Assembly (NCBI RefSeq): GCF_032062135.1
Contig: NC_092859.1
Span: 154,807,211-154,871,210 of the forward strand
Direction: 5' to 3'
From: Pyxicephalus adspersus
Lineage: Eukaryota > Chordata > Amphibia > Anura > Pyxicephalidae
DNA length: 64,000 nt
In this document: positions 11,630 through 24,400 of the stretch, piece after piece
Position numbering within the stretch: position 1 is the first letter of the stretch
Layout of the letters: every line of letters begins with the position of its first letter
The notes under the pieces: generated by a model
The model's database searches: none
Told to the model about the DNA's origin: nothing
The model's input: the letters and a program-made list of their open reading frames with translations, nothing else
Program-made: the position numbers and the translations under genes

Positions 11630-12089
11630 AGGACTAATAGACAGCAGAATATAAAGTTGAAGGTAGGTGGGTAAAAGGATCATTCAGAGAAGGCATGGTC
11701 AAAAATGATTGTCAGGGCACATCAGTTCTAGTATTGCCTGTTGAGGGTAGGAAAATGGTAGGATGCTACCCTTAGAATGCAGTGCTAAATTCTAACCACC
11801 AGTACCACCATTAGGCACCTCGGGCCCTTTGGAAATCCTAGCCTTTTCAACAGGCAATACTAAGCAATAGAAGTGATATGTGGTGTCAGCTCTTGAACTG
11901 TATGGCTCCTTGTGATGCTCCTTCCTCTCTTCCTCCAAACCTGCTGTACAGGGAATCCTAAGTGTAAGCAGAACATGTATCGCCATTGGAAGTTTCCAAA
12001 TCTGTTTCACTTTTTTGATCATCATCATGGTCCTATCAATATGGTCACTAGGACAAATGGTGGATCTCCCTGACAAGGACAAAGACAAT

Positions 12090-12600
12090 AAATACCTGAC
12101 GGAATTCAGGTATTCAAAATTCCTTCCTGATCCCGTGAAGCAATTGGATGTTCCCTGGATCAGCAGTCTCTGTTATCTTTACTTTAATCCCCAGTTATAT
12201 TCTGGGCTTCTAGCAATCATCCAGCTTTTTCATGAAGCAATCTTTAGAACTTGCTGAAACTACTTCCTGAAGGAGCTGATTCCACATTTTCACAGACTTT
12301 ACAGTGAAGAATCCCTTCCTTATCTGGAGCTTAAACTTCTTTTCCTCCAGACACAAAGAGCGCCCCCTTGTGCTTTGTAATGATCTCAAAGTGAATAATT
12401 GGGAAGAGAGTTCTCTATATGGACCATTTATATATTTATACAGGGTGATCATATTACCCTTATACGTCTCTTCTCAAGGCAGAATAGATTCAGTTCAGCT
12501 AATCTCTCCTCATGGCGGAGCTCCTCCATTCCTTTTATTAGTTTAGTTGCCCTTCTCTGCACTCTCTCCAATCCCACAATGTCCTTTTTGTGAACTGGTG
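12090..12600 (-). pseudogene. LINE reverse transcriptase C-terminal fragment
   Basis: The minus strand encodes a broken C-terminus of a non-LTR retrotransposon ORF2. From high to low coordinates it reads [12 protein letters not shown] (about 12570), then LEKRRIR (about 12500), then an RKGFFTV...WNQLLQEVVSAS block (about 12330-12250), in more than one frame. This order is that of the post-RT region in CR1/L2/Rex-type LINEs. Several stops mean it is dead. The second half overlaps an open 80-residue frame at 12210-12452. Confidence 0.82.
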
Positions 12601-13154
12601 AAACGTCTACAGGAGGTCCTCACTCAAACATGAAGAAGAAGGAGAAAGAAGAAGGGAGAGATGAGAGAAGACATAAGATTGGATCATCCCATGATTACGT
12701 CTTCAGGTGAGTAAAATGATTTTCAGATTTTGTTTCCTTACCTTGGTGCCAGTGATCAGTTACATGAGGTTGGCGGAGGGTATGGCAGGGAGGTTCGAAT
12801 TCAGCTTTCATTTTTCCCTAAAACAATTCTAACACCATGAAATGACTGGCCACGTTAATCTTTACAACAATAAATATTCCCATCCTCATATTATTTTGCC
12901 TGCCAGGTCTGTGCTTACTTCACAGTGGAAGATGATTCACTGCCAGCAGTATTTTGATCACAATGAATAATTGAATGCACACAATGGGGTCAACTACAAA
13001 CTTTATGGGAAAAAAGCTGATTTAGATTTAGAAATGTTGCTTTCTAGGGATATGGCCACACAGCCTGCTTCATGTGGGCCATAGCTGAAACCTGTGTCAC
13101 TAGAAAATGCTCAGAGATGATTCAAAACTGTCCTGAAAATGGTTTGGAATAATA

Positions 13155-13800
13155 AAGACAGAGAGTGAAGCTGGGGTTTAAAAGGCAAATTGAAGATTTT
13201 ATATATATTAGGTAGGTTTTATTAACTGTCATATAACGTACAACAATTCAAAAGAAATAAGTAAAACAAATAAAGTGGTTAGATAGTCCCATCCCCTCAG
13301 CCAAGCTAGAGGAGGAACCTTATGGGGCAAGCGCTCTGGACATAATATATCTCTATGCATATAAGTTCTGGTAATTCTTTGTGTAGCATCCTGACACGTT
13401 TCGCCTATATAGACGTCTTCAGGGGACCTTTAGGCCACCAAGGGTAGAGTTTGAGAGATACAGAAAGATGAGTAAGGGACACCATACACTCCCCTTCTAA
13501 AGAGACACATGTGCCACATCATTCCTGCTGCAACCACATTATACCACAGCACCAACATCTGACGTTTGTCATCTCTAACGTTATTACAAGCCATATAATT
13601 GATGCACTCATTCTCTACTCAAATCATCTTGACACCAACCTCTCTTTCATCTTTCTGTATCTCTCAAACTCTTAAAGGTCCCCTGAAGAAGTCTATATAG
13701 GTGAAAAGTGTCGGAACGCTACCAGAACCTGCATAGAGATTTATAATGTCTAAATCTTCAATTTGCCTTTTAAATCCCAGCTTCACTCTCTGTCTTTTTT
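13155..13800. repeat. Fold-back element of about 645 bp with two hammerhead-like motifs
   Basis: The outer arms, about 13155-13205 (GAGAGTGAAGCTGGG) and 13745-13797 (CCCAGCTTCACTCTC), are inverted copies. Inner arms around 13355-13470 and 13635-13740 are also inverted. Each carries one motif: 13393-13423 (minus; GTC/GGC stem, GAAACGTGTC) and 13682-13713 (plus; GTC/GGT stem, GAAAAGTGTC). The left arm is longer, so the two halves have suffered unequal deletions. Confidence 0.8.
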
Positions 13801-14360
13801 ATTCTATACCTTATTCTGGGGCAGGCATTACACACATAATGACAATTAAGGACCAGTAGTTTCCACCTCACCTTCTCCTTTAAAAATGGTTTGGAGTGGA
13901 TTGTAATACACTGTCAATAATAGCTGAAGCTAAGTTCAGACAAGCAATGGAAACACATTTTGTGAAGTAGGTGCCAGCATTAGCGTTTCAACATTTGACA
14001 AGGGCAGTACTTAAGCACTTACTAACCCCGTTCGTTCCCTATGGGCAACTATAGGTAAGATGCTACATGCAATGTCTCACCTGCACAGAAAGAGTTCATG
14101 GGCATCAGGAAGTAGTAACCACATCACAACCACACTGAACCTAACCTAGAAGTAACCAATCATATCCAAAGCTGCTTTAGATAGTTCCCATTTGTGAGCT
14201 GGCTTCCTGTTTGCCGTAGCTGTCCTGCATCAACCCTCACCATGTTTTTGATGGGAGCGCTAAGTGGCCGATTTGTATATTCTTTTATGTTACAAGTAAG
14301 TGTTACTTATATTGTCTATTGTAATAATCATTACATGATATATATTATATTGTTCTAAAC

Positions 14361-14644
14361 CAGGGGTGTCAAACTCAGGCTCGTGGGCCAAATCTGTCCC
14401 GTGCTGTAATCATATTTGGCCCACAAGGAAATACCAAATTCCTACTAGAGTTGGCCCACCGGTAGACAGTGCATGCACCGCTAATAGTGCTAATACTGCT
14501 AATACCAGAATGGGATTGCCAATCAATGTCAATGCCCTCTCCTCTGTTGACATTCATTAGATTTTTATAATAAATATCAAGGTTGGCCCGCAACGTTGTC
14601 CAAATTCATTTTGGCACCCTGTGTATTTGAGTTTGACCCCCCTG
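14361..14644. mobile_element. hAT-type MITE with near-perfect 8-bp target duplication
   Basis: Begins CAGGGGTGTCAAACTCA and ends TGAGTTTGACCCCCCTG, the inverted termini of hAT (Charlie-like) non-autonomous elements. The flanks are TTCTAAAC (14353-14360) and TTCTAAAT (14645-14652), a 7/8 match to the 8-bp duplication expected for hAT. It is 284 bp and codes for no transposase. Confidence 0.92.
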
Positions 14645-14727
14645 TTCTAAATTAATTATTGTATATAATTATTTATATTGTATATAATTATTTATTTGTA
14701 TATAATTTATAGATCTCAATACAATTT

Positions 14728-14763
14728 TTTGGAGAATTAGACCATGTCTGCAAAACGCGTTGA
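14728..14763 (+). repeat. Hammerhead-like motif, degenerate copy
   Basis: Only the distal half is clear (TCTGCAAAACGCGTTGA). The proximal half reads TTGGAGAATTAGA in place of CCTGAAGAAG. AATAAA follows at 14831-14836. Confidence 0.4.
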
Positions 14764-14920
14764 ATATGATTGAGATTGTACAACTATTGTAACTTTGTGA
14801 AGAATCTCATCAAATATTTTTAGTCATCTAAATAAAATATTTAATGATATTGAGTTCTGTTTCTGCTCTGGATATTTAAAGTTGGAGAATAGAAGAAACA
14901 ACACAAGGCTTTCAAGCACA

Positions 14921-15279
14921 CTTACCAGCCAGCCTGCAAAAAAATAGTCAACTGTCTATGCTAAAAACAGAGGTTTTAGTTGCATTCATCTGTAAATATA
15001 TGCGGAATCCACATTGCTTGATTCATTCCTCTGTAAAATGTGGTTCTAATTATAAGCTATTGGGGTTCCTTCAAAGAAGAAAATATAGTCTGGAGGACAT
15101 TCATTCTAACTTAAAGATGCCAGGGCACACCAAAAGCCCAGCACAGCACAATGGCAGCTGAAGACGTTGGTATGCCTTCCAAGCCAAATACAACAAATAA
15201 AGCAAATGGAACTACAACCTCTATTTTTTATGTAGACAGTTGGCAGTGTTTTAGCATTTTGCAAGCTGGCTGGTAAATG
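14921..15279. repeat. Fold-back repeat, about 360 bp
   Basis: ACCAGCCAGCCTGCAAA near 14925 and AACAGAGGTTTTAGTTGCAT near 14965 recur inverted near 15279-15203 (TTTGCAAGCTGGCTGGT; ACTACAACCTCTATTTT). The arms are about 65-75 bp with a roughly 220-bp spacer. The family is not recognised. Confidence 0.7.
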
Positions 15280-17019
15280 CCATTTCAGACCCGTGTGCAG
15301 CAGCATGCTTCCAAGGCTTACCTGCTGTCCCAATCACTCCTATTCAAGTGAAGTTGGGAACCATTTTTTGCATGCACACAGCTGTGGCAGATGGCGGCAC
15401 AAATACCAAAACCAACAAGTTACTTTTGACCATGCAGTTGCTGTTGGAAGACCTGTGGTGCAGTTTGCTTGGTGCCCGGAGATGGCCAGCTAGGAAACCT
15501 TGTATTGTTTGTTGTATGAATAGCCCTTTCCAGGTTCACCCTGCCTTAGAAGATAGTTATAGATTGTTCAGAGTAGCTACCATTTGGGCTTGTTAGTTAG
15601 AGAATAGATTTTTCTCTAGGTTTAGGGCTCAAATTAGTTTTGGGTTAGAAGGAACTCAGGAGAAGCAGTAATCAATGCCCAGAGGGAGAAACTGTAACTC
15701 TAATGGGTAAGAACTTCTACTAAAGAGGAAAACATGTGAAATATTATATATTGGGGGGGGGGGGGGGGGGACATCATTGTTTTGTGAGAGGTATTGCCAT
15801 TTAATATTCCTCCCATGTCGTATCAATGCTCAGAAGGAACTAATACTTGCACAAACACAACTGTAATACAATCCCAATGCATATAAAACAATAAGCACTT
15901 GTCTGCATATACCCTTATAATATACATCATGTCAAAAGTTGTACTTAATTACCCTTCTTTAATATAAAGCATGAGCTACATAGATTGAACCCATACACAA
16001 ATTTTTTGCACAAAGGTTCTTAGCAATAGATACAAAAAGACACAAAGTTTGTAAAATTCTTTAATATGAAAAATTTCCCAAACAATTACAAAACAGTCAT
16101 AATATTTAAAAAGTGACAACATGATGCAGCACAGAACCTAAAAAGAGTTCCAACTATGTCATGGGATGGAATAGCCATTTATCATCTGGTATCTTGTAGA
16201 ATAAATTGTCTACAAATAAAGACACATGTACACATTTAAAGGAGACTGGATTTTCATTACAAAATTGTTAAATATTACAGACATTTCAGGTTCAAATACT
16301 TTGGAGTCCAATGTAGTGTAAACAAGCAATGGTCCCTATCAAAGTGATGTGTTAGCCCCATTGACTTTCATAGTGAAGGCGTCGGTATTGCAATATATGA
16401 GTAGAGAAGATTGCAAGAGGGACTAGATGGATCTTCAGCTATAAATGAAATATAATTGTGCAGATAGACTGACTCATTTCATTCTGGTCAAAAACACAAT
16501 TCATAGTTGCAAGCTGGTCTTCATGGTATATGGCCAGGATTGGCGTACCAAAGGCAAGATTGACAAATACTAGTGCTAAAGGGCACCAGCATTGGAATAC
16601 CTACTGTTATCTTTTCTCCCCTTCAGCCTCCTTTAATAGAAAGTATTTGTATTATATAGTTTTATTATTAAGGGGTTGGTCTTTTTTTTGTGAGTTATAC
16701 TGCTAAATCTTAAACATTTTGTTGATAACCATCATGACAATCCCAAGTAAATCCCTCCAAAAACATTTGATGAATTTATGTTTACAGGAAGGTGATTCAA
16801 TGGGGCCCACATGTCCTGTATTTCATGCAATGAGGTTTGTCCTAGCGTTCTCTGCACCACACTGACAAGCTGATACAGGAATCCTGACAGGATTAACCAT
16901 TTCATCATCAGCCAAAACAGGGACTTAGATGTGATTGTGGTCCTTAAGTGGTCCACCAGACCTAAGAGAGATTACTGCCACTACCAACTACGCATCCTGT
17001 TAACGGTCTCTACGCATCC
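15280..17019. other. Non-coding stretch with G20 run
   Basis: No gene is recognised. A G homopolymer of about 20 bases sits at 15751-15770, and the rest is AT-rich unique-looking sequence. Confidence 0.4.
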
Positions 17020-17050
17020 GCTGAGGAAGCCACATGGCGAAACGCGTCGG
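17020..17050 (+). repeat. Hammerhead-like hairpin motif, best-preserved copy
   Basis: CGCTGAGGAAGCC, an ACAT loop, GGCGAAACGCGTCGGG. The GCC/GGC stem is perfect, and the GAAAC and ACGCGTC blocks are intact. AATAAA follows at 17231-17236. This is the copy I would use as the reference for a structural search. Confidence 0.75.
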
Positions 17051-18787
17051 GTTAAGAGACAAATTACCCATGTTTACCATTACCATGTTAAAGTCAGAGA
17101 ATATACCTGTCTAGTCAAGGTGGTCTGGATATACCAATTTAACCCATGGGTCAAGACCATATATGATTTGTATGTATTTTAATAATTGCTTCTAATCACA
17201 ATCCTTCCATACAATATAGGCTTTTTTGCCAATAAACCCAAACTGTTCCTTCTCTATTTTTGTTCATATTGGCTTTATTATTGGGGTGGCAATGGAATTT
17301 GCACAACAGGACTAATTGCTATCTTCATTTCTCTACATATACATATCATGCTAGTTAGCTGATCCTCTACATCAGGAACCCAATATAGCCATCCTTGCCA
17401 ATTGTGTTTTGAGATCCATGGGTGTTAGGTCTGTATCAACCCCCACCATGGACAGCTATTAAATTCTAAAGAGCCATGGTAGCACAGCTTTTATTATTCT
17501 TTTGCTGCTTTAGGAGCATACCAGGTAGATACTGGAGGTATGTAACGTGGAGATTTTAATAAATATTGCCTTACATCCTTTGTTGGCTCACATAGGGGGC
17601 ACTGGATTGGACTGGAAAAATATGAAATGGGGCCCCCAAATGCACAGATTTCCATGCATTCTTTTAGTTGGGGACCTGACAATGAGGGTGGCTCAAACTA
17701 TTTTAGCTAGTTTTGTAGCACAGATTTTACCTTTTATATATAAAAAAACTGATTTGGTTATGGCACAATGTCTTTGGTGCAAATGGAATGCTTTCCATTA
17801 TTTACCATTAGTGTGCAAAGCTTTAGGGATTATGTTCAGCTGAGTGCTCTGGAGTCTGGATCTGAGTTGTCTATCTCTCTATATAGAGCCCCCCTCCCCA
17901 TAGTCCCTTTAACCAGCATTGAACTGAGATACAATGGATTTCACCAGTAGCAATAGTTGCTGCTCCCATATCTGTGCAATGAAAGGGGCCCTCCTGTGTT
18001 AGTTCCTACCTGGGGCCAGGGCGGATTAGAAATTTGCAAGAAAGAAAAATTTAAAAATGGAAAAAATAAAAATTTAAATCCTTTTTATCAAAGGAACTTT
18101 TTCTTAATAGTTTGAGTATTTCCCTTTGCAGCTAGATTTATTGCTGGGCAATGTGGGGAACTCTCCCACTTCCTACCTCTTGGATCTTAATCTGCATGTT
18201 AGAGAAATTTTGGCATGATTATCAACTGCTTTGTTCACCACAGATTATATTAAAAGCAGCAATTGCTTCAAATATCTTTGGAAAAATCCACGTTTTTAGC
18301 TATTCAAGTTAAATATGTGTGTTTGTAGAAATGTAAAGTCAAAGTGAAGTCAAAGAATGAAAATATATATATTAATATATATATATATATATATTAATAG
18401 TAATATATTGCAGCTTACCGGTTCTTAAATATGATGGCAGACATTCTATGATAATACTTAGCTCTATGATAATCACTGAATCCTATTAATGATTGAATAT
18501 TGATCTCCTAGCACAAAGTTTTGTTAGAATTACAGCACAACTCTATCGTTCTGTACCTTCATAACATAGGGAAAAGCTAACCCTATATTAAGTGAACTGG
18601 CAACAATTCTAACTGATATCAGTCTGCACAGACAAAAGTCAGCTCATTACACATTTATTTAATGGTATAGCTATCAGCCTAATAGAGATTACATATATTA
18701 TGGTAACCTTATTACTTTAGGTGAAAGAAGTTCACTGCTGTGTTTGTCAATTCTTTTTTAATTTGAGGTTAAAATTGAAGTGCATAT
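17051..18787. other. Non-coding stretch with TA microsatellite
   Basis: No gene is recognised. About 45 bp of mostly TA/AT repeats sit near 18363-18410. The first 240 bp are probably the tail of the element carrying the motif at 17020. Confidence 0.4.
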
Positions 18788-19257
18788 TTAAAGCGGACCT
18801 ATCATTACATTTATTACTTTATATAAAAGGGTAGATAACCCATTTATATAAAGAAAATATGCTTGGTATTTTTAGCTTTAAATACCTTTTTTTTCAAAAA
18901 CAGGCTAAGCCCCTTCTCTTCACTGCCGTGGCAGTAAAGACTGAATGGGAGCGCACAGCTTTCTGGGGTACCCACGTCACATATGACAAAAAGCCTCGGG
19001 CTGCTCATTATTGGCATGTCACTTTTCAGGCATTGAGATCAAAAGCTGCCAATATCACGCATTTACTGCAGGCTTGGGTGAAATTGGGTGATGTAGGCAG
19101 AAGAAGAAAGAAGACGGAAGAAAATGGCGACGCCTGGTGCTTTCTCATGAAGGAGGATTCCAGGATGGCGTGGCACTGAATTGGGGGCAGCTTTGGAGGG
19201 ATTGAGGGATCTATTGAAGTAAAGGTAAGTGAGATTTTAACGATAGTGTACACTTTA
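18788..19257 (+). repeat. TTAA-type MITE (Q family), full-length copy
   Basis: Bounded by TTAAAGCGGACCTA at the left and CACTTTAA at the right. It contains AAAAGGGTAGATAACCC near the left end, a GGAAGAAAATGGCGACGCC block, and GGTAAGTGAG near the right end, all in the same order as at 28829-29345. No open frame is long enough for a transposase, so it is non-autonomous. Confidence 0.75.
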
Positions 19258-21825
19258 AAGCGTACCTTAATAAAAATTAACTGCACCATCTATCACTCTC
19301 CCCCACCTTCCATCCATTTTACTGAATAAATCTGCCATTCCTCTATTATCTGACTTCAGTCTGTTGTACCAACCCATAAACTTGTTTCCCTTTCATCTGC
19401 ACTTCCAAAGGATTCAGAAGAATGGGTGAATATACTGCATGGGGCTTATATATAGAGAGAGTTATGGGAATAGGGATTCTTGTAAATACCATAGTTACAA
19501 TGCAATATTCTAAGGATTATGCAATTCCACATCTGGGTCACTTAAGGATACAAAGTACAAAACTAGGAATCAGTAAGAAATTGCTAAATATTAGGAATGT
19601 GAGACTGTGGGCAGAAAGAATAGAGAAGAGCTAAACTTCCTCAAACTCAACTCTCCTTCTGCATCTCTCAAAAAGTTGTGGTATAAGAATCTCTGAGTAT
19701 GAGATCTCACTTCAGCAGGCAAATCACAGCAAGCAGAGGAAACTTCCAGCTCAGTGCTCTATGGTATATTAAGCAAATTGAGACGTGCTGGGCATTGGTA
19801 AAGCTGTTTGGCATTATTAGGGCTAAAGATTTGAACTGTGGACCAAAACACTTCACTTGTATAGGTGGCCAATGGTGGGGTCAACGAGTGTCTTCTAGCT
19901 CCATTGTAGGGCGAGGAGATAGATGGTGTGACAACATAGCATGACAAAGGTTAAGGCTTTAGGAAGGCGGAAAAAAGAATATTATTCATTATTGAAAAAT
20001 TAATTTTTTGTTATAAAGCAGCACAGCATGTCAATGCCTTCATGTAGCTATGGAAGGTTTGGTAGATGGTACACAAAGCCTGGTCACCGAGTTCTGTAAA
20101 TTATACATTTTTATAAATAATTGAAGAACTAATTCTTGAAGCAAGCAGCAACCTATGCACTGTTTGAGAAGGGAAGGCGAGGCCTGAGGACCAAAAATGG
20201 TTCTCTGTCCTACCAATCACTGAATATTGACCAGATTACAGGTAGGGCTCAGTTACAGAAAACACCATGAGAAGGTCAGAAGGTGCATCTGATGGATGTC
20301 ACATTGCAGCTCAGGTGAATATAGTGCCTCTTTAAGAAAAAAATATCATTACATGTTTATAAATTTATTTAATCAGCTATATTTTGAGATGAAACCAATG
20401 CCAGCCCAAAATCCACTACATATTGGAACTAGAAAGGTGATGGTGGAGGTTTAAAATTTGGAGGAATTCAAGTATGTTGCACTATACAAGAGCTGAAAAG
20501 CAATATGCTAAAAGGAGAAATGTGAAGACCCCATGGGTATTCAGCTGCTCCTTCACTGTCCAGTCACGAGTTTAGAACAGGAAGGTGACCAAGCTGCACT
20601 GGTTAGCTGAAGTAGAGAAAAATAAGGTCAGCCACCTGAATCTGCCAGGGCTGTGTATATCTCAAGACTTTAACACAAATCAAATGTTTTTACCTGAATT
20701 TGATCTATAGCTGAGCTGGAGGGTAGGAGGATGTTGCAGAAGAATTAAGCCAATCAGGAGAGCTGAAAAAACTGAAAAGAACCATGCTGATAGGAGGACA
20801 CAGTAGGCAGAATAAACTCGTATTCAACTCATGATCTACTTATTCTTCTATTCACATGCTAGGGCCAGTCCTGGAAAACATGGGCTTAGAAGAATTGGGT
20901 TAAATATTGCTGGCCATCAAGATGAGGACATCTAGTGGCAGAAAAAAACACTGTGGTGGAAATCTTTGGGATAAAGCTGAGTATTGCAGCAAAAGCTGAT
21001 TTTGCTATTTTACCATTTGATGGGTCATTATTATTTTTGGTTCTAGGTGCAATGGAGGAGTATGGTGGAGTAGGCTGAAAATCAAAACTCCAAAGTTACA
21101 TCCTCATTTTAATTTTATTAGTGGTTAAGATTAAACTCAACAATAATGAAACTTGCACAAATCTCCAGTATCATGAACATGCTATAATGGTGAAATAAGA
21201 CATCATACCTTATGATATGTATTGATAAGTGTATAGATGAGTGAATGCACTCATTGGGCTGCATTGTTATAGTGGAACTCATATATGACAATGGTCTAAG
21301 TCTTGCTTGGATCTGGTAATAACTTACACTTATGCTATTGCAAAGATATATCCCATATACAATCACTTATTACTATATACATCACATGGAAGAGAAAGGG
21401 AAGGCAACTCAATGATGCCTTCAAAACAATCACGACACAGTTCTGATTTAATAAATGATTTCTGGTACTTAGACAAACCTGCCAACTCAGCAATATTCCA
21501 GCAAGATTCCAATGTTGGTTTCTCAGATCTCTATCACTCATTCCAGTTGCACTATTAGATTTGTGAAAATCATATAAAATCTTGGAGCCATGTAAACTGA
21601 GACAATAAAAGGGTCTCCAATTATGAAATAATACGTTGGTGAGAAAATAATAAGCAAAAAGTTAAAAAAGACATTTTCTTTGAGATGCGACCAATATAAA
21701 TAACAGTTCCAAGTCTTAGATTCATACTAAGTTAAAGAAATATTGTACATCACAGATTTTGAAATGATACAATCCAGCTTTTGACTGTGAAGGTCAATGC
21801 AAGTTCTCTCTTCTTCCTTACATAA
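19258..21825. other. Non-coding stretch, nothing recognised
   Basis: No recognisable gene, RNA or repeat family on either strand. Open frames are short and featureless. Confidence 0.4.
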
Positions 21826-22042
21826 AGGAGCTGATTTATTAAAGCTCTCCAAGAGAAGATAGACTATCATAAAAGAACCTGAGGGATTTAGTACATTTGA
21901 AAAGGTATTAATCCAGGATTGAAAACATTTGACAAATATCAGCTAATGGTTTTTAAGAAATCAATTCTAGGTTTGCTGGATCACCCAGGTTCTCCAATGA
22001 TAGTCCATCTTCCCCAGTCTTGGAGAGCTTTCATATATCAGG
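21826..22042. repeat. Palindromic MITE (P family)
   Basis: Starts GGAGCTGATTTATTAAAGC and ends GGAGAGCTTTCATATATCAGG. The centre has GGATTGAAAACATTTGACAA and GTTTGCTGGATCACCCAGG, shared with the other copies. Confidence 0.85.
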
Positions 22043-22266
22043 TTGTTGGTAGATCCATCTTTTGCCAACAAACCACAGCAGCTCATTCTAAATTCCTAGC
22101 TGATGGTCGGCTAAATACTAATTTACCCACATTGAGGCATGCAAAGTATGCGAGTATGGTTCAAAAGCTCACCCAGCTCTAACAGTTCCCAACGGTAAGC
22201 GATTATGGCTAAATGAATGACTTCCATAGCTCTATAGGTACAAACCTGGACATGATGTAATCCCAA

Positions 22267-22522
22267 CTAGGGTTCCTCCAGAGGTTGCTGGGGTTCCTTG
22301 AGCATTATGTGACTCTCAGGTCAGTTTAATTGCCACCAATGATTTTTTTGCTATCTGTAAGGGTGACATTCTTCCTATTGGCCAGATGTAAGAGGAATTC
22401 TTCCTACTGCCCAGCACACTAATGTACTGTGAGCTGTGGATATAGTAATTATAGAAGCGGTTCCCTGAAGACCTGGAAGTTTTTTTAAGGGTACCCTATG
22501 TAAGTAAGTTTGAGAAACACTG
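22267..22522 (-). repeat. MITE of the T family (GGAACCC ... CAGTGTTTCT)
   Basis: In reverse orientation it begins CAGTGTTTCTCAAACTTAC and ends GGAACCCTAGT. The same layout recurs at 30639-30860 and 40388-40648, including the GTAAGGGTGACATTCTTCC block. The CAGTG terminus resembles hAT elements; I did not find a clean target duplication. Confidence 0.75.
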
Positions 22523-22935
22523 ATCTAATGTATACAGAAGCTTTATATTATCAATAGACATAAGTCCCCAGTAAACTCCACTTTACCATAAATCTTCTCA
22601 GATACAACCTAATTTCTGAAATCCACCCAGTGAGACTTTGGTGCAGCCAATACCAAACACTTCTTCACTTCTGCCCCGGAGCAGGAGGACATCCATCTAC
22701 CCTTCCACTATTCTTTTCTGTTTTTTCCCATCCTTACTTGCTCACATTTTGTCCACTTTCACTCGTTATTAAAAGGTGTACTTTATATAAATAACCATCA
22801 GAATTAAACTCAAATATGTAGATGAAAACTGTAACTGTAATAAGATAAATTTACTCCAGCCTTGTCTTTACTCACATAGAGACACATGAATAATAACCAG
22901 GTAGTATAACCCCAAACTTCCGTCCTTAATTAGTA

Positions 22936-22937
<2 letters not shown>

Positions 22938-22991
<54 letters not shown>
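22938..22991. repeat. (CT)n(AT)n compound microsatellite
   Basis: About 20 bp of CT dinucleotides followed directly by about 32 bp of AT dinucleotides. Confidence 0.95.
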
Positions 22992-22994
<3 letters not shown>

Positions 22995-23444
22995 CATAAG
23001 AGATTAATATTAACCAAATTTGAGAAAGTCTTCCCCTATAAACCTCATCATCCATTGGCAAGCCATGGTCTTCCAAGAAGACACCCTACCACGTGCGGAG
23101 GACGTGATATTCATCTGCATTACTTACCATCATCAATACTTAATTGTAACGTTCTTTGGATAGATCTTTCTTAATCTGATGCTCTTTTCAAGTATTTCCT
23201 TCTCTTTCTTTACCTACCATTCGAAACTTGGATAAAGCATTTAAATTATTCTTGTAGTATCGATATTCCTTACATCACTCCTGACTCATAATTAAACAGA
23301 TTGGAAAGAAAAAGAGGTTTTCGTATTCATAAAAGAAAAGTGTAACTTTCTTCTCAGAAAATAATTTGGTTTTGTAATGCTGACTCATTCCCTGCAGATT
23401 CACATGAAGTGTAAATGTAAATGATGGGATCAGTAAGTTGCAAT

Positions 23445-23622
23445 GGGCTTGATTTAATAAAGCTTTGCAAGACCAGAGAAGATAGTTTGGTGATTCAGCA
23501 AACCTGGAATGGGTTTCTTTTGCTAATATTTGGCAAATGTTTTCAATCCTGGATCAGATCCATTCCAGGTTTGCTGGATCACCCCTTATAGTCTATCCAG
23601 TTTTGGAGAGCTTTGATAAATG
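23445..23622. repeat. Palindromic MITE (P family)
   Basis: Starts GGGCTTGATTTAATAAAGC and ends GGAGAGCTTTGATAAATGC. The centre holds TGGCAAATGTTTTCAATCC and CATTCCAGGTTTGCTGGATC. The right terminus has diverged. Confidence 0.85.
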
Positions 23623-24400
23623 CAGTGCAATGTGTCCATATGGCCCGAATGCGTCCATAACACAGTTAACATTTGCCAAATTCTTATGCATCAGTGAAAA
23701 ATAACTTCTGTATACATAAAAAATGATCACACCTTCCAATACATCATTAAACATTTTTTTCAGCCAAAAGTCAACAACAAAAACACCTCTATGGTGGCCA
23801 CAAAATGTGTTTTTTTCCTACAAAAGTACCAGAAATCTTAGCAAGAAACAAAATCCTAACTGCTATGCAAGAATAAGAACTATAGCGCAAATCTTGCTAA
23901 ACAATAATGACATTTTGCAGGATATGGAACAAAAGCAGGATTGCTAAGAATTTCCTACAGTATAATGTCACCAAGTCACTGTGTTTCCATCTGTTTTACA
24001 TTAAATATTACCTTCTACTTTTTTTGCAATCTGTACTACTTTTGTATCTCTCAAGTTGTACAATGGTAACCTCAGATAAAAGGTGCTTTTACAATAAAGC
24101 GGGCTATACACAGGAGGGCGTATTGGTTTGTTTCCAAATGGTCATACTTATGAAACAATATTTTCTTATCCAACATTTATTGCAAGCCAATTACCTGTAG
24201 TGTCATCTCTGTTGTGTTAGCAGACAATAATGGTAAGTTAGCTAAAACATGCCAATGTGCTCTATGTCTTTCAAAGCCATTGGCAGTTTCTTGGGTTGTT
24301 TGTAGTTGTTCGAACTTCATTGGCTGTTATTATAAGGTCATGCCAGTAAGTAATGCAAAAAAATCAGTAAGCCAACCTCAGCCTTTCTATTGGTCTAACT

